This document shows positions 1-7,739 of a stretch of 64,000 bases of DNA, in pieces. The notes below the pieces were generated by a model. That model was not told the DNA's origin. It did no database searches and saw only the letters and a list, made by a program, of their open reading frames with translations. Source of the DNA: Pseudomonadota bacterium (GTDB taxonomy: Bacteria; Pseudomonadota; Alphaproteobacteria; Sphingomonadales; Sphingomonadaceae); assembly GCA_023418595.1 (NCBI GenBank), contig JAEZZI010000024.1, forward strand, positions 15,145 through 79,144. Direction: 5' to 3'. How positions within the stretch are numbered: position 1 is the first letter of the stretch; every line of letters starts with the position of its first letter. The position numbers were made by a program, and so were the translations under genes.

Positions 1-376
1 TGACGTTCATGCCGGCACGCGCGCGCAGCACGCGCTTGCGGACATTGGGGAAGGGCTGGACTCCGCCGCTGCGGTCGGGGCCGAGCTGGCCGTTATCTTC
101 GGGCTTCGTCTCGCGCTGGGCGACTTCCTCGACATCGCCGCGGTCGCGAATCCAGTCGCGGCGCAGTTCGGGGAGGCCCGCCATGATGTCGATACGGGCT
201 TGCGGATCGCTGTAGGGGCCGCTGGTGTCGTACACGCGCAAGGGCGGCTCGCCCGATGAGGGTTCGAGGTCGATCTCTCGCATCGCGACGTTCAGCGGGC
301 CGACATGGACCTTGCGGCTGCCGCGGATCCGGCCTGTCGTTACCTTGAGTTCGGTGCGTGCGGGGATGTCAGCCAT
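1..376 (-). CDS. thiC: Phosphomethylpyrimidine synthase ThiC (5' end only, cut by window edge)
   Basis: ThiC is the radical-SAM enzyme that converts aminoimidazole ribotide to hydroxymethylpyrimidine phosphate in thiamine synthesis. Only about the first 125 residues are in the window. They match the family N-terminus, with the stretches RIRGSRKVHVGPLNVAMREI and VYDTSGPYSD. The catalytic core and the C-terminal Fe-S cysteine motif lie outside. The ATG at 376-374 was chosen because a GGAGTGG element sits about 9 bases upstream and the protein then starts MADIPARTELKV as in relatives. A TPP riboswitch lies directly upstream, which supports the call and predicts repression by thiamine pyrophosphate. 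Confidence 0.95.
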   Translation of the reverse strand, partial: MADIPARTELKVTTGRIRGSRKVHVGPLNVAMREIDLEPSSGEPPLRVYDTSGPYSDPQARIDIMAGLPELRRDWIRDRGDVEEVAQRETKPEDNGQLGPDRSGGVQPFPNVRKRVLRARAGMNV

Positions 377-423
377 GATGTTCCACTCCATTCGGAGGAA
401 ACGGGCCGTGAGATCTGGACCGC

Positions 424-515
424 TCCCTCCCTACGCCGGTGTCAGCCGGATCAGGTTCAGCGGGTCGATGGCTGCGGCCATCCTCTCAAGCGCGACGAAG
501 CGCTCCCCCGGGGAT
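424..515 (-). promoter_or_regulatory. TPP riboswitch (thi box) in the thiC leader
   Basis: Read on the minus strand, the leader holds the conserved TPP aptamer parts in order: GGGGAGC, then CTTGAGAGG (the CUGAGA element), then CTGAACCTGATCCGG and ACACCGGCGTAGGGA. These are the defining pieces of the two sensor arms. It lies about 50 bases upstream of the thiC start codon, so TPP binding most likely hides the ribosome site or ends transcription early. Arm boundaries are approximate because no folding was computed. Confidence 0.93.
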
Positions 516-524
516 GAAGCTGTT

Positions 525-848
525 CTAGGCGTCCCGCGCGGCGCTGTCGAGCGCCGCATACCAGTCGGCATAGGGGGTGTTCTTGGCGAGGTGGCGGTTC
601 CAGTCCCTGGCGCCGTCGTCCCACCAGACCGGGCCGCGTTCGCCGAGGGCGCGTTTGGCGGCATCGACGCGGGCGCGGGCGTCGGGTTCCTTTGCGCGGA
701 CGGCGCGACGGGCGGCCATGAGGTCGCGGACGAGCGCGTCGCGGGCTTCGTCGGACAAGGCGGGGTTGCTCATTCGCCACAACCGACCGCGCACGACGAA
801 ATAGCGCTCGTCGGGGGTGACCGGGTGGCCGCCCGCGCGACCGCTCAC
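525..848 (-). CDS. Small conserved protein of unknown function
   Basis: The 107-residue product starts VSGRAGGHPVTPDERYFVVR and is rich in charged residues, without membrane segments. The pattern GRLWRMSNPALS followed by a helical LMAARRAVRAK stretch resembles small conserved proteins I associate with sphingomonads, but no function is known to me. The GTG start at 848-846 overlaps the TGA of the DUF2141 gene at 847-845 (GTGA junction), which argues for translational coupling and for this start. It is the last gene of a leftward three-gene cluster, directly before the thiC riboswitch. Confidence 0.75.
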   Translation of the reverse strand: MSGRAGGHPVTPDERYFVVRGRLWRMSNPALSDEARDALVRDLMAARRAVRAKEPDARARVDAAKRALGERGPVWWDDGARDWNRHLAKNTPYADWYAALDSAARDA

Positions 849-1300
849 AGCATGTATTTCATGCGGACTTGCTGGCGGGTGGGGCCGTCGATTTCGAAGC
901 GGGCGGCATTGAACTTCGGCGGACCGAAGCGGATCGCAGGGTTCCTCGAAAAGCCGAATCCTTCGCGCGGGATTCCGGCAAAGGTATCGAGCCTCGAATT
1001 GCCGTTTTCGTCGTGGATGACGGCGAGCGCGTAGCGGCCGGGGGGAAGCCCCTCGAACGCCATGGCGTGCTGGCGCGCGGGCACCGTTTTGGTCGAGGCG
1101 CGGGCGTCGTCGACGCAATTAGGAAAATTGTCGGGATCGGCGGTCAGGCAGACCTGAATCAGTCCCTTGGCCGACCGCATGCCCGATACATCGACGTCAA
1201 GCCGCGCGGTGGGGCTCGCTCCGGGCAGCATCGCCACGATGATGAGCGCCGCGCCCAGCCTGCGCAGCAGCCGCTCGGTCGGCCCGGCGGCGAGCAGCAT
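845..1300 (-). CDS. DUF2141 family secreted protein
   Basis: The 151-residue product has an N-terminal hydrophobic stretch (LGAALIIVAMLPGAS, about residues 16-30) that looks like a signal peptide. The rest matches the DUF2141 pattern: LDVDVSGMRSAKG near the start, a central VCLTADP, then PPGRYALAVIHDENGN and FGFSRNP. The family is periplasmic or surface-exposed and has no established function. The start is uncertain. The ATG at 1300 keeps the signal peptide but overlaps the end of the upstream hydroxylase by about 100 bases; an upstream ATG at 1384 would overlap even more. The stop overlaps the next gene's GTG start. Carotenoid or lipid hydroxylase genes are often found near DUF2141 genes, but that link is only contextual. 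Confidence 0.8.
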   Translation of the reverse strand: MLLAAGPTERLLRRLGAALIIVAMLPGASPTARLDVDVSGMRSAKGLIQVCLTADPDNFPNCVDDARASTKTVPARQHAMAFEGLPPGRYALAVIHDENGNSRLDTFAGIPREGFGFSRNPAIRFGPPKFNAARFEIDGPTRQQVRMKYML

Positions 1301-2018
1301 CGAAATCGCCGAGGCCATCGTCGGTGCCGCAGACGCGGTCCCAGAAGCGGAAATAGAGGCCATAATTACATCCGTACCGTTCATGGTGCCGCTGATGATG
1401 GCTGGCGGTGATCAGCCAGTTCCCCAATGGCCCCTTCCACATGAACCGGGGAAAAACCTCCCACCCCATGTGATTGGTCACCCCCATAACCGTCATCACC
1501 GCCAGCACAAAGCCGAGCGCACCCACATGGATGGGAATGACGAACACCAGTAGCGGAATTACCACAGCGCCGGTCAGCGCCTCGACCGGGTGGAACGCCA
1601 TCGCCGCCCAGGCGGTCGGCGGGCGGCTGGCATGGTGGACGGCGTGGGCCATGCGGAACGGTTTGGGCCGGTGCATCCAGCGGTGGGTCCAGTAGAACCA
1701 CGTATCGTGCGCGAAGAGATAGGCGAAGACCGACAGCGGAACATACCAATGCGGGTAGGCCGACACGTCGGAATAAATCGCGGTCCAGCCGCGATTCTGC
1801 CAGCCCCAGGCGACGATCCCGGCTGGAACGCCGTAGATGGCGGCGGACGCGAGGCTCCAGCCGATTTCCTTGCGCATCTGGGCATCGAGGCCGGTGTAGA
1901 GGCCGGGATGTTTGAGGCGGGTCGCCCATGCGAAGCCGCCCGAGGCGATGAGGTAGCGTATGCCGACGATCAGCGTCATCGCGATGGCGGACAGAGCGAT
2001 GGCGAGCGCGACGGACAT
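1197..2018 (-). CDS. Sterol desaturase / fatty acid hydroxylase superfamily membrane protein
   Basis: This is a 273-residue membrane protein with four or more hydrophobic segments. It carries the histidine clusters of the diiron hydroxylase superfamily: HDTWFYWTHRWMH, HAVHHASRPP, NHMGWE and HHQRHHERYGCNYG. These histidines bind two irons for oxygen-dependent hydroxylation of lipids or carotenoids. The substrate cannot be read from sequence. The last 30 or so residues (after GLGDF) are low-complexity Ala/Arg-rich and overlap the DUF2141 gene, so the natural C-terminus may be a recent read-through extension. The ATG at 2018-2016 gives a typical hydrophobic N-terminus. Confidence 0.88.
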   Translation of the reverse strand: MSVALAIALSAIAMTLIVGIRYLIASGGFAWATRLKHPGLYTGLDAQMRKEIGWSLASAAIYGVPAGIVAWGWQNRGWTAIYSDVSAYPHWYVPLSVFAYLFAHDTWFYWTHRWMHRPKPFRMAHAVHHASRPPTAWAAMAFHPVEALTGAVVIPLLVFVIPIHVGALGFVLAVMTVMGVTNHMGWEVFPRFMWKGPLGNWLITASHHQRHHERYGCNYGLYFRFWDRVCGTDDGLGDFDAARRRADRAAAAQAGRGAHHRGDAARSEPHRAA

Positions 2019-2090
2019 GGGGTGGTTCTAGGCGGTTTTGCCGGACAAGTGTAGCAGTTGCGATGTCAGCGGCGCGGCTTTGCTCTTGGA

Positions 2091-2798
2091 TCAGAGGGCG
2101 ATGGCGCGTGCCGCTTGCTTGCGCTCCGAATAGCGATCCACCAACCGGTCGGCGTGCGGGCGCAGCAGGACGGTGAAACGCACCAGTTCCTCCATCACAT
2201 CGACGATGCGGTCGTAATAGTCGGAGGGGCGCATGCGTCCGGCTTCGTCGAATTCCTGATACGCCTTGGCGACGCTCGACTGGTTGGGGATAGTGAACAT
2301 CCGCATCCATCGCCCCAGCAGACGCAGGCTGTTGACGCTGTTGAACGATTGCGACCCCGCCGATACCTGCATCACCGCCAGCGTGCGCCCCTGGGTCGGG
2401 CGGACGCCGCCCATGCTCAAGGGCAGATGGTCGATCTGGGTCTTCATGATGCCGGTGATCTGGCCGTGGCGTTCGGGGCTGCACCAGACCTGGCCTTCGG
2501 ACCAGAGCGACAATTCGCGCAGTTCGTGGACCGCCGGATGGTCGTCGCCCGTATGGAGATCGGGAAGCGGCAGATCGCGGGGATCGAAGATGCGGGTTTC
2601 CGCGCCGAAATATTCGAGCAGCCGTGCGGCTTCCTCGACGCAGAGCCGCGAATAGGAACGCTCGCGCAGGCTGCCATACAGAAGCAGGATGCGCGGGCGC
2701 GGCTGGTCTTCGCCGAGTCCTGCGGCCGGGCGTCGGGATGCGTGCTCGGGCGACAGCGCAGGCAGGTGGGCGGGGTCGGGGATGGGGCGAATGGGCAT
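2091..2798 (-). CDS. arsH: Arsenical resistance protein ArsH (NADPH-dependent FMN reductase)
   Basis: ArsH is a flavodoxin-fold NADPH:FMN oxidoreductase. In characterised bacteria it oxidises trivalent organoarsenicals to less toxic pentavalent forms. The 235-residue protein has the flavin-binding LLLYGSLRERSYSR (about residues 38-51) and the ArsH signature SPERHGQITGIMKTQID, plus SMGGVRPTQGR. Its ATG (2798-2796) overlaps the TGA of acr3 (2800-2798) in a TGATG junction, so it is translationally coupled as the last gene of the ars operon. Confidence 0.95.
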   Translation of the reverse strand: MPIRPIPDPAHLPALSPEHASRRPAAGLGEDQPRPRILLLYGSLRERSYSRLCVEEAARLLEYFGAETRIFDPRDLPLPDLHTGDDHPAVHELRELSLWSEGQVWCSPERHGQITGIMKTQIDHLPLSMGGVRPTQGRTLAVMQVSAGSQSFNSVNSLRLLGRWMRMFTIPNQSSVAKAYQEFDEAGRMRPSDYYDRIVDVMEELVRFTVLLRPHADRLVDRYSERKQAARAIAL

Positions 2799-3865
2799 CA
2801 GGCGCGAACCTCCCTGGCGTCGGGGAACCAGCGTCGCCCGAGGCGCAGCGCGACGTGAACGAGCAGGATCAGCACCGGCACCTCCACCAGCGGGCCGATA
2901 ACGGCGGCAAAGGCGACGGGGGAAGCAAGGCCGAACGCCGCGATGGCGACCGCGATCGCGAGTTCGAAATTATTGCCCGACGCGGTAAAGGCGATCGCGG
3001 TGGTGCGCGGATAATCGCCCGCGATACGCTTCCCCATCCAGAAGCTGACCAGGAACATGATGACGAAATAGAGGGTCAGCGGGATCGCGATGCGGACCGC
3101 GTCGAGCGGTAGGCGAACGACGTCGCCGCCCTTCAGCGAGAACATCGCGACGATGGTGAACAGAAGCGCTGCGAGCGTTATGGGGCCGATGCGCGGCAGA
3201 AATTCACGCTCGTACCAATCCTCTCCCCGGCGGGCGACGAGGATGCGGCGAGTGAGGTAACCGGCGAGGAAGGGGATGCCGAGATAGATCAGCACCGCGC
3301 TCGCAATGGTCCGGAAATCGACGTCGATCACGCTGCCTTCCAACCCAAGCAAGGGCGGCAGGACGCCGAGGAAAAACCAGGCGTAGAGGCTGAAGAACGC
3401 GATCTGGAACACCGAATTGAACGCGACCAGTCCGGCGACGTATTGATTGTCGCCGCGCGCCAGCTGGTTCCAAACCAGCACCATCGCAATGCACCGCGCC
3501 AGCCCGATCAGGATCACGCCGGTCATATATTCAGGCGTGTCGCGCAGGAAAATGACCGCCAGCACGAACATCAGCACCGGGCCGATCAGCCAGTTCTGCA
3601 CCAGCGACAGCATCAGCACGCGGCGGTCGTCGAACACGCGCGGCAACTCGGCGTAGCGAACGCGCGCGAGCGGCGGATACATCATCAGGATGAGGCCGAT
3701 GGCGATCGGGATGTTGGTGCTGCCGACGCTGAGCGAATCGAGCGCGGCGGGCAGGCCGGTAAAAACGCTGCCCATCAACACCCCCAGCGCCATCGCCGCG
3801 AAGATCCACAGCGTCAGCCAGCGGTCGAGGGAGGAGAGCTTTCCGGGCTTGGCAGCGGCGCTCAT
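2798..3865 (-). CDS. acr3: Arsenite efflux permease of the ACR3 family
   Basis: ACR3 exports arsenite across the inner membrane using the proton gradient. The 355-residue product has about ten hydrophobic segments. It shows the family's key residues: the cysteine of GLARCIAMVLVWNQLARGD (Cys125, in the position of the essential Cys of studied ACR3 proteins) and the glutamate in ASGNNFELAIAVA. The start ATG at 3865-3863 overlaps the arsC stop (ATGA, 3865-3862). A longer in-frame extension exists upstream but lies inside arsC and is not coding. Confidence 0.95.
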   Translation of the reverse strand: MSAAAKPGKLSSLDRWLTLWIFAAMALGVLMGSVFTGLPAALDSLSVGSTNIPIAIGLILMMYPPLARVRYAELPRVFDDRRVLMLSLVQNWLIGPVLMFVLAVIFLRDTPEYMTGVILIGLARCIAMVLVWNQLARGDNQYVAGLVAFNSVFQIAFFSLYAWFFLGVLPPLLGLEGSVIDVDFRTIASAVLIYLGIPFLAGYLTRRILVARRGEDWYEREFLPRIGPITLAALLFTIVAMFSLKGGDVVRLPLDAVRIAIPLTLYFVIMFLVSFWMGKRIAGDYPRTTAIAFTASGNNFELAIAVAIAAFGLASPVAFAAVIGPLVEVPVLILLVHVALRLGRRWFPDAREVRA

Positions 3866-4383
3866 GCCTGTTCGGTCGCCGTGGCCGTGGCGCCGTCGAC
3901 TCGCCCGATCTCGCGCAGCTTCTGACGGAGCGCGAGTTTGTCGATCGAGTCGATCGGGAGCGCGAGGAACAGCGAAATGCGCTGTTTGAGATAGCTCATC
4001 GCCTTGACGAAGGCGTCGCGCTGGCCGGGGCCGGTCACGGCGGCGGGGTCTTCGATGCCCCAGTGCGCGGTCATCGGGTGGCCGGGCCAGACGGGACAGA
4101 CCTCGCCATTTGCGTCGTCGCAGACGGTGAAGATGAAATCGATTTCCGGCGCGCCGGGGCGGGCAAATTCGTCCCAACTCTTGGAGCGCAGACCGTCGGT
4201 GTCGAAGCCGAGCGAGGCGAGCAGGTCGAGCGACATCGGATGCACCTTGCCCTTCGGAAAACTGCCCGCCGAATAGGCGCGGAAACGGTCGCCGCCGTCA
4301 CGGTTGAGCAATGCCTCGGCAAGGATCGAGCGTGCCGAATTGCCGGTGCACAGGAACAGGACGTTATAGGGACGGTCGGCCAT
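3862..4383 (-). CDS. arsC: Arsenate reductase ArsC, low-molecular-weight phosphatase type
   Basis: The enzyme reduces arsenate to arsenite so that ACR3 can export it. The 173-residue protein starts with VLFLCTGNSARS, a CX5R phosphatase loop with Cys12 and Arg18. A second pair, Cys88 and Cys95 (TVCDDANGEVCP), has the spacing of the Staphylococcus ArsC redox cysteines, which indicates the thioredoxin-linked type. The C-terminal 25 residues (IGRVDGATATATEQA) look like a non-conserved tail. It lies 10 bases downstream of arsR. Confidence 0.93.
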   Translation of the reverse strand: MADRPYNVLFLCTGNSARSILAEALLNRDGGDRFRAYSAGSFPKGKVHPMSLDLLASLGFDTDGLRSKSWDEFARPGAPEIDFIFTVCDDANGEVCPVWPGHPMTAHWGIEDPAAVTGPGQRDAFVKAMSYLKQRISLFLALPIDSIDKLALRQKLREIGRVDGATATATEQA

Positions 4384-4393
4384 CGGGCACCTT

Positions 4394-4726
4394 TCAGCAG
4401 CAGGGGGCGAGTTCGGCGATCAGCGGCGCGCACAGTTCGGGCGAACCGGCGCAGCAATCCTTGACCAGGAACAGGGTGAGGGCGCGGAATGCGTCGAGAT
4501 CGGCGCGATAGACGATCGAGCGACCGTTGCGCTCGCCCCGGATAAGGCCGCTGCGCGTCAGGATCGCGAGGTGCGACGACATGGTGTTCTGCGGGGTTTG
4601 CAGCCGATCGGCGATGGCACCTGCGGGCAGGCCATCGGGTTCGTGGCGGACCAGCAGACGAAACGCGTCGAGCCGGGTCGGCTGGGCGAGTGCGGACAGG
4701 GCTTCGATGGCCGTGCTTGATTCCAT
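4394..4726 (-). CDS. arsR: ArsR-family arsenic-responsive repressor
   Basis: The 110-residue winged-helix protein begins MESSTAIEALSALAQPTRLD, as usual for this family. The recognition helix region reads IADRLQTPQNTMSSHLAILT. Near the C-terminus it has Cys residues in DCCAGSPELC and a terminal PCC. These are candidate arsenite ligands, because the classic ELCVCDL site in the DNA-binding region is absent. This resembles ArsR types with C-terminal thiol ligands. The ATG (4726-4724) lies inside a perfect inverted repeat, the likely operator, and no Shine-Dalgarno sequence is visible. Confidence 0.92.
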   Translation of the reverse strand: MESSTAIEALSALAQPTRLDAFRLLVRHEPDGLPAGAIADRLQTPQNTMSSHLAILTRSGLIRGERNGRSIVYRADLDAFRALTLFLVKDCCAGSPELCAPLIAELAPCC

Positions 4727-4756
4727 ATATCCGGTTTTGTCGATATATGGAATCAA
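4717..4756. promoter_or_regulatory. Perfect 15-bp inverted repeat, probable ArsR operator
   Basis: The left arm TTGATTCCATATATC (4717-4731) and right arm GATATATGGAATCAA (4742-4756) are exact reverse complements, separated by 10 bases. The AT-rich arms stand out from the GC-rich surroundings. The left arm contains the arsR start codon. ArsR/SmtB proteins bind such imperfect or perfect dyads, so autoregulation of the ars operon is the natural reading. Binding itself is inferred. Confidence 0.8.
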
Positions 4757-5256
4757 TGTCCAGCTTCTGTGTGAGCCAACGGGCAGCCGGTGGGGCAAAC
4801 AAGCTGGCGCGGTGGATCTGGCGGTGGATGCGGTCGTCTGAATACCGCTCTTTGGCGCACCCTCCCCGGCGATGGCCATCGTCTGGGGCTGCGAACGCAC
4901 GCTCTGCTCCTGCGGCACAGCTTCGGTGCCGTCCTGTCGAAATCATGCTCCGGCCGGTCCGCAGACGGTCGCGCCTGCGCGCACCCCGTATCGTCAGCGT
5001 ACAAGCCGGCTCAGGCAGCCTGTCATGGTCCCCGATACACCCACATCCCAGGTTCAGACATTGGGTAATGCCCAAAAGAGAGCAGACGAAGACGATTGCG
5101 TCATAGCATAGCGCGCCTGAGAAGCTTCCGCGCCCACACCGTCGATGCGCCCAGCCCATATCCCCCCTCTCCCGCGCAAGGATGGGCGCTGGGGTACAGG
5201 ACGGCGCGACGGCAATCCCGCTCATGCATTCCGAAACCGGCGCGAAATCACGCGGG
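4757..5256. other. 500-base gap with no recognised gene
   Basis: The stretch lies between the ars operator and tRNA-Ala. Open frames exist on both strands, but their translations are rich in Arg, Pro and Ser and look like none of the families I know. A promoter for the ars operon should lie at its left edge. I see no RNA gene or repeat. Confidence 0.5.
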
Positions 5257-5332
5257 TGGTGGAGCCGAGGGGAATCGAACCCCTGACCTCTGCAGTGCGA
5301 TTGCAGCGCTCTCCCATCTGAGCTACGGCCCC
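5257..5332 (-). tRNA. tRNA-Ala (anticodon CGC)
   Basis: Read on the minus strand the gene starts GGGGCCGTAGCTCAGATGGG and ends CCTCGGCTCCACCA, with the CCA encoded (5257-5259). The seven-base acceptor stem pairs with one G-U. The anticodon arm CTGCA-ATCGCAC-TGCAG gives anticodon CGC, which reads GCG alanine codons. The T arm holds the standard TTCGATT loop. Confidence 0.95.
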
Positions 5333-5545
5333 GCGCCCCGCCAATCAGGCGGAAACGGATTGAGTGTAGCGTCGGCGAATTTGCGGCGCAATTCTTTGCG
5401 CAGACCCTCGCGCGCCAGACCGCCGCGGGTTTGCGACCAAATTCCGGAACCAACGTTCGGCTGATCCGCTGTTCGCACCAGATGAGGGGCGCGCGGAAAA
5501 GTCGTTACGCCCCAGCATCTTAACATGGATCAAGAGGAGGCCGAA

Positions 5546-6502
5546 ATGGGTTACGATCGTTATCCGCGCAGCACCGATCCCCGCCGCGATCATTATGGTC
5601 GTCGCGAGCGTTCGACATACGGAACCGATTACGGGTCGGGCGGCGATTACAGCTATTCGTCGGCACGTGATTATGGCGCGGCCGGGTACGGGCGCGACGA
5701 TTATGGATCGGATCGCGACGATTACGGGCGCGGCGGTTATCGCGGCGACAATTACGGACGCAGCGAAAATTACGGGCGCGAAAGCTATGGCGCGCGCGAC
5801 TATTATGGCGGTGCGCGTCGTACGACCAACGACCGCGGCGGCAACTGGCAGGGCAGCTATGCCCATGACGGCCACCGCTTCACCGATTATGGGCGCAACC
5901 GTTCGCCTGGCGACCGCCCGCGCGGCGAGCCCGGCTATGATTACGACGATCGCGGCTTTTTCGCCCGCGCAGGCGACGAGGTCCGCAGCTGGTTCGGCGA
6001 CGACGAAGCGGAACGCCGCCGCGAACTCGACCAGCGTTACGACAACCGCTACGACAGCGATCCGCATTATTCGTCCTGGCGGCGCGAGCGGATCAGCGAA
6101 CTCGACCGTGATTACGATGAATATCGGCGCGAAAATTCGCAAAAATTCCGCAACGAATTCGCGAGCTTCCGCACCGAACGCCAAGGGCAGCGCGACAGCC
6201 TGAAAAAGGTCGACGAGCATATGGAAGTCGTCGGCAGCGACGGTACCCATGTCGGCACCGTGGACAAGGTTCGCGGCGACCGGATCATCCTGACCAAATC
6301 GGACAAGGACGCCGGCGGGCATCACCATTCGATCCCGTCGCGCTGGATCCAGAGCGTCGATGACAAGGTGACCATCCGCAAGACCGCGGAAGAAGCCAAA
6401 CGCGAATGGCGAGACGAGGAGAACAAACGCGCGATGTTCGGCGACCGCGACGATTCGGACGGTACCCGCACCCTCAACCGCAGCTTTTCGGGAACCTACT
6501 GA
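5546..6502 (+). CDS. Tyr-Gly-rich protein with DUF2171 domain
   Basis: The 318-residue protein has three parts. Residues 1-95 are low-complexity, rich in Tyr, Gly, Arg, Asp and Ser, with eleven YG dipeptides. Residues 140-215 are charged and probably helical, and include an SWFGDDEA motif (148-155). Residues 224-280 match DUF2171 (HMEVVGSDGTHVGTVDKV, then a Zn-ligand-like HHHSIPSRWI), a PRC-barrel-like fold of unknown role. The ATG at 5546 has a strong AGGAGG just upstream; an ATG at 5525 lacks one. A Rho-independent terminator follows. There is no signal peptide, so it is probably cytoplasmic. Confidence 0.9.
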   Translation: MGYDRYPRSTDPRRDHYGRRERSTYGTDYGSGGDYSYSSARDYGAAGYGRDDYGSDRDDYGRGGYRGDNYGRSENYGRESYGARDYYGGARRTTNDRGGNWQGSYAHDGHRFTDYGRNRSPGDRPRGEPGYDYDDRGFFARAGDEVRSWFGDDEAERRRELDQRYDNRYDSDPHYSSWRRERISELDRDYDEYRRENSQKFRNEFASFRTERQGQRDSLKKVDEHMEVVGSDGTHVGTVDKVRGDRIILTKSDKDAGGHHHSIPSRWIQSVDDKVTIRKTAEEAKREWRDEENKRAMFGDRDDSDGTRTLNRSFSGTY

Positions 6503-6552
6503 GCGAAGTCCATGCGGCACCTGCGCTTGCGCACCTGCGCGGGAGTCGATCT

Positions 6553-6583
6553 GGGGTCGGGCGGTAACGCCCGGCCCCTTTTT
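6553..6583 (+). terminator. Rho-independent terminator after the DUF2171 gene
   Basis: A GGGGTCGGGCG arm, a GTAA tetraloop and CGCCCGGCCCC form an eleven-base-pair stem followed by TTTTT. It lies 50 bases after the stop codon. Confidence 0.85.
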
Positions 6584-6694
6584 CGCGTGTCGGTCCCGCC
6601 ATCCGGCGAGTGATGGAAGGCGGTTACCCCATAGGTTGCAAAGTGCAACTAGGTTCGCCATCCTGCGACTATCCCATCCAACAGGAGAATGAAC

Positions 6695-7684
6695 ATGGCT
6701 CGCGCCTGGCATCTGATGCGCCGCCCCGCCGGAACGCCCGTAGCGGAGGATTTCGCGCTCAAGGAAATCACCCTGCGCCCGCTCGAAGACGGGCAGGTGC
6801 GCGTCGCCAATTCGTGGCTGTCGGTCGATCCTTACATGCGCGGCCGCATGAACGACGTAAAAAGCTATGCCGCGCCGTTCGGCCTTGATGAGCCGATGAC
6901 CGGCGGCGCGGTCGGCGAGGTGGTCGAAAGCAAGGCCGACGGCATCGCGGTCGGCGACAAGGTGCTGCACATGGGCGGCTGGCGCGACGAAGCCGTGCTG
7001 TCGGCGAAAGAGGTTCAGAAACTGCCTGCGCTGGGCCTTCCCGATCAGGCCTTTCTCGGCCAGTTCGGGATGCCGGGCATGACCGCCTATTTCGGGCTGC
7101 TCCACGTCGCCGAAGCCAGGGAAGGCGAGACGGTGTTCGTGTCCGCCGCGGCAGGCGCGGTGGGATCGACCGTGGTTCAGATCGCCAAAGCCAAGGGCAT
7201 GACCGTGATCGGCTCTGCGGGCGGCGCCGACAAATGCGAATGGGTCCGGTCGCTGGGCGCGGATCACGTCATCGATTACAAGGCGGAAGGGTCGCTGGTC
7301 CGTGCACTTTCGGGTGCCGCGCCGGACGGCATCGACGTGTATTTCGACAATGTCGGCGGCGATCATCTCGACGCCGCCTTCGCCACCGCGCGCGAGAATG
7401 CGCGGTTCGCGATCTGCGGCATGATCGACATCTATAACGACGGCAAGCCGACCAGCCTGCGCTACATCGCGCGCACCATCGCCGCGCGCATCCGCATCCA
7501 GGGGTTCCTGGTCAGCGACCACATGTCCAAGGCCAGCGATTTCTACCGCGACATGGCCGCATGGCAGGCCGCGGGCAAATTGCAGCGTCAGGAAACCGTG
7601 TTCGACGGGCTCGACGCCGCGCCCGACGCCTTTCTGGGACTGTTCACCGGCGGCAATATGGGAAAAATGCTGGTCAAACTCTGA
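6695..7684 (+). CDS. NADP-dependent oxidoreductase, MDR superfamily (CurA/prostaglandin-reductase type)
   Basis: The 329-residue product is a zinc-less medium-chain dehydrogenase/reductase. Family marks are NSWLSVDPYMRGRM, the Rossmann motif FVSAAAGAVGSTVVQIAKAK (about residues 148-167) and VYFDNVGGDHLDAAF. Members reduce alpha,beta-unsaturated ketones or quinones with NADPH; the substrate here is unknown. The ATG at 6695 is preferred over 6689 because AGGAG is then eight bases away. The protein ends just before a diguanylate cyclase gene but the 55-base gap gives no sign of coupling. Confidence 0.9.
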   Translation: MARAWHLMRRPAGTPVAEDFALKEITLRPLEDGQVRVANSWLSVDPYMRGRMNDVKSYAAPFGLDEPMTGGAVGEVVESKADGIAVGDKVLHMGGWRDEAVLSAKEVQKLPALGLPDQAFLGQFGMPGMTAYFGLLHVAEAREGETVFVSAAAGAVGSTVVQIAKAKGMTVIGSAGGADKCEWVRSLGADHVIDYKAEGSLVRALSGAAPDGIDVYFDNVGGDHLDAAFATARENARFAICGMIDIYNDGKPTSLRYIARTIAARIRIQGFLVSDHMSKASDFYRDMAAWQAAGKLQRQETVFDGLDAAPDAFLGLFTGGNMGKMLVKL

Positions 7685-7739
7685 CCGGCTAACATGCTGT
7701 TTACTCCTGTCTTCTAACCTTGGAGGGCAGGAGTAAGCG

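Noticed and set aside
4727..5453. Long minus-strand frames upstream of arsR
   Set aside because: Their translations are Arg/Pro/Ser-rich without family signs and run across tRNA-Ala.
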